Part shown: piece by piece, positions 6,280-6,518 of the stretch
Layout: the number at the start of each line of letters is the position of its first letter
How positions within the stretch are numbered: the first letter of the stretch is position 1
Assembly (NCBI RefSeq): GCF_015207245.1
Contig: NZ_JADEXF010000204.1
Coordinates: 1 to 6,518 of the forward strand
Source of the DNA: Nostoc cf. edaphicum LEGE 07299
GTDB lineage: Bacteria > Cyanobacteriota > Cyanobacteriia > Cyanobacteriales > Nostocaceae
Direction of reading: 5' to 3'
Length of the DNA stretch: 6,518 nucleotides
Made by a program: the position numbers and the translations under genes
Notes under the pieces: model-generated
Seen by the model: only the letters and a program-made list of their open reading frames with translations
Database searches by the model: none
What the model was told of the DNA's origin: nothing

Positions 6280-6457
6280 GCATCAAGTACGGCACAAACT
6301 TATGCATCCTTGATCTAGTCAGCAACTAAGGTATTTGCAACGGCAAGTTTAACCACGGCGACAACGCGAGAAATTGCTCGTGTTGCTGCGGTCAATGAGG
6401 TAAATTGATTTCGTCATTTCCAGAACTGAAAAGCAACTACTAACTTGCTCTAGTTAA
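6280..6457 (+). pseudogene. Decayed TetR/AcrR-family transcriptional regulator, N-terminal HTH remnant
   Basis: One plus-strand frame (codons at 6280, 6283 and so on) reads ASSTAQTYASLI, stop, SATKVFATASLTTATTREIARVAAVNEV (from 6319), N, stop, FRHFQN, which is the helix-turn-helix of a TetR regulator. The usual sequence at these points is LIQ(A/S)ATKVFA and NEVTLFRHFQNKEQLL. It is broken at least three times: TAG at 6316-6318 in place of a probable Gln codon, TGA at 6406-6408 where Leu is expected, and an extra base at 6427. After that base the family sequence continues one frame later as EKQLLT before TAA at 6455-6457. No in-frame ATG is visible upstream. The whole ligand-binding domain is missing, and dispersed-repeat DNA starts at 6461. 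The intact gene would have bound DNA as a dimer and probably repressed itself and a neighbour; the target is not visible here. Pseudogene status is strongly supported. Confidence 0.85.
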
Positions 6458-6460
6458 CGA

Positions 6461-6512
6461 AGCGATGCCTTCTCTACGAGACGCTACGCGAACGGCGGGC
6501 TACGCCTACGCT
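6461..6512 (+). repeat. Composite dispersed repeat, right copy
   Basis: AGCGATGCCTT (6461-6471), TACGAGACGCT (6475-6485) and TACGCCTACGCT (6501-6512) match the left copy (6065-6143) in reverse complement. The joining sequence ACGCGAACGGCGGGC is of a type very common in Nostoc-like intergenic DNA. It begins 4 nt after the last recognisable tetR codon, so it sits where the rest of that gene should be. It may continue past the right edge. Confidence 0.7.
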
Positions 6513-6518
6513 TTACAC

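Overview
The window looks like chromosomal DNA of a filamentous, Nostoc/Anabaena/Calothrix-type cyanobacterium. Six perfect copies of the HIP1 octamer GCGATCGC are present, at 378, 972, 2157, 2759, 3251 and 3272. Other pointers are a CCCCTGT-type heptanucleotide tandem repeat at the left edge, several dispersed repeats of the CTACGAGACGCTACGCG type, and a PEP-CTERM protein with a cyanobacterial look. The genus is inferred from these repeat types; no database was searched.

Left part (1-2708, minus strand): two housekeeping genes point the same way. glyS (glycyl-tRNA synthetase beta subunit, complete, 716 aa) is followed after 84 nt by murD (peptidoglycan precursor ligase), of which only the first 157 codons are in the window. 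murD runs off the left edge exactly where a heptanucleotide repeat is being read through in frame.

Middle (2709-4545): a 515-nt AT-rich spacer with small repeat fragments leads to a plus-strand gene for a secreted PEP-CTERM protein. A Shine-Dalgarno sequence places its start at 3224, and a large dyad lies just upstream. The gene ends in a hairpin, with a second terminator-like hairpin shortly after. A gene-poor stretch of 743 nt then holds several inverted repeats but no credible gene.

Right part (4546-6518): a complete plus-strand GT4/WcaI-type glycosyltransferase, probably for exopolysaccharide, is followed by a cluster of three similar GC-rich dyads. After these comes a decayed TetR-family regulator with several inactivating changes. 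A consensus TATAAT and a perfect palindrome lie in front of it, and two oppositely oriented copies of a composite dispersed repeat flank it. The right edge lies inside or just past one of those copies.

The PEP-CTERM protein and the exopolysaccharide-type glycosyltransferase fit a surface/matrix theme, because PEP-CTERM/exosortase systems often accompany exopolysaccharide genes, but 743 nt separate them and they are not evidently one operon. I found no convincing new multi-gene system. The most interesting material is the dead tetR with its surviving operator-like sites, the triple dyad, and the repeat invading murD.
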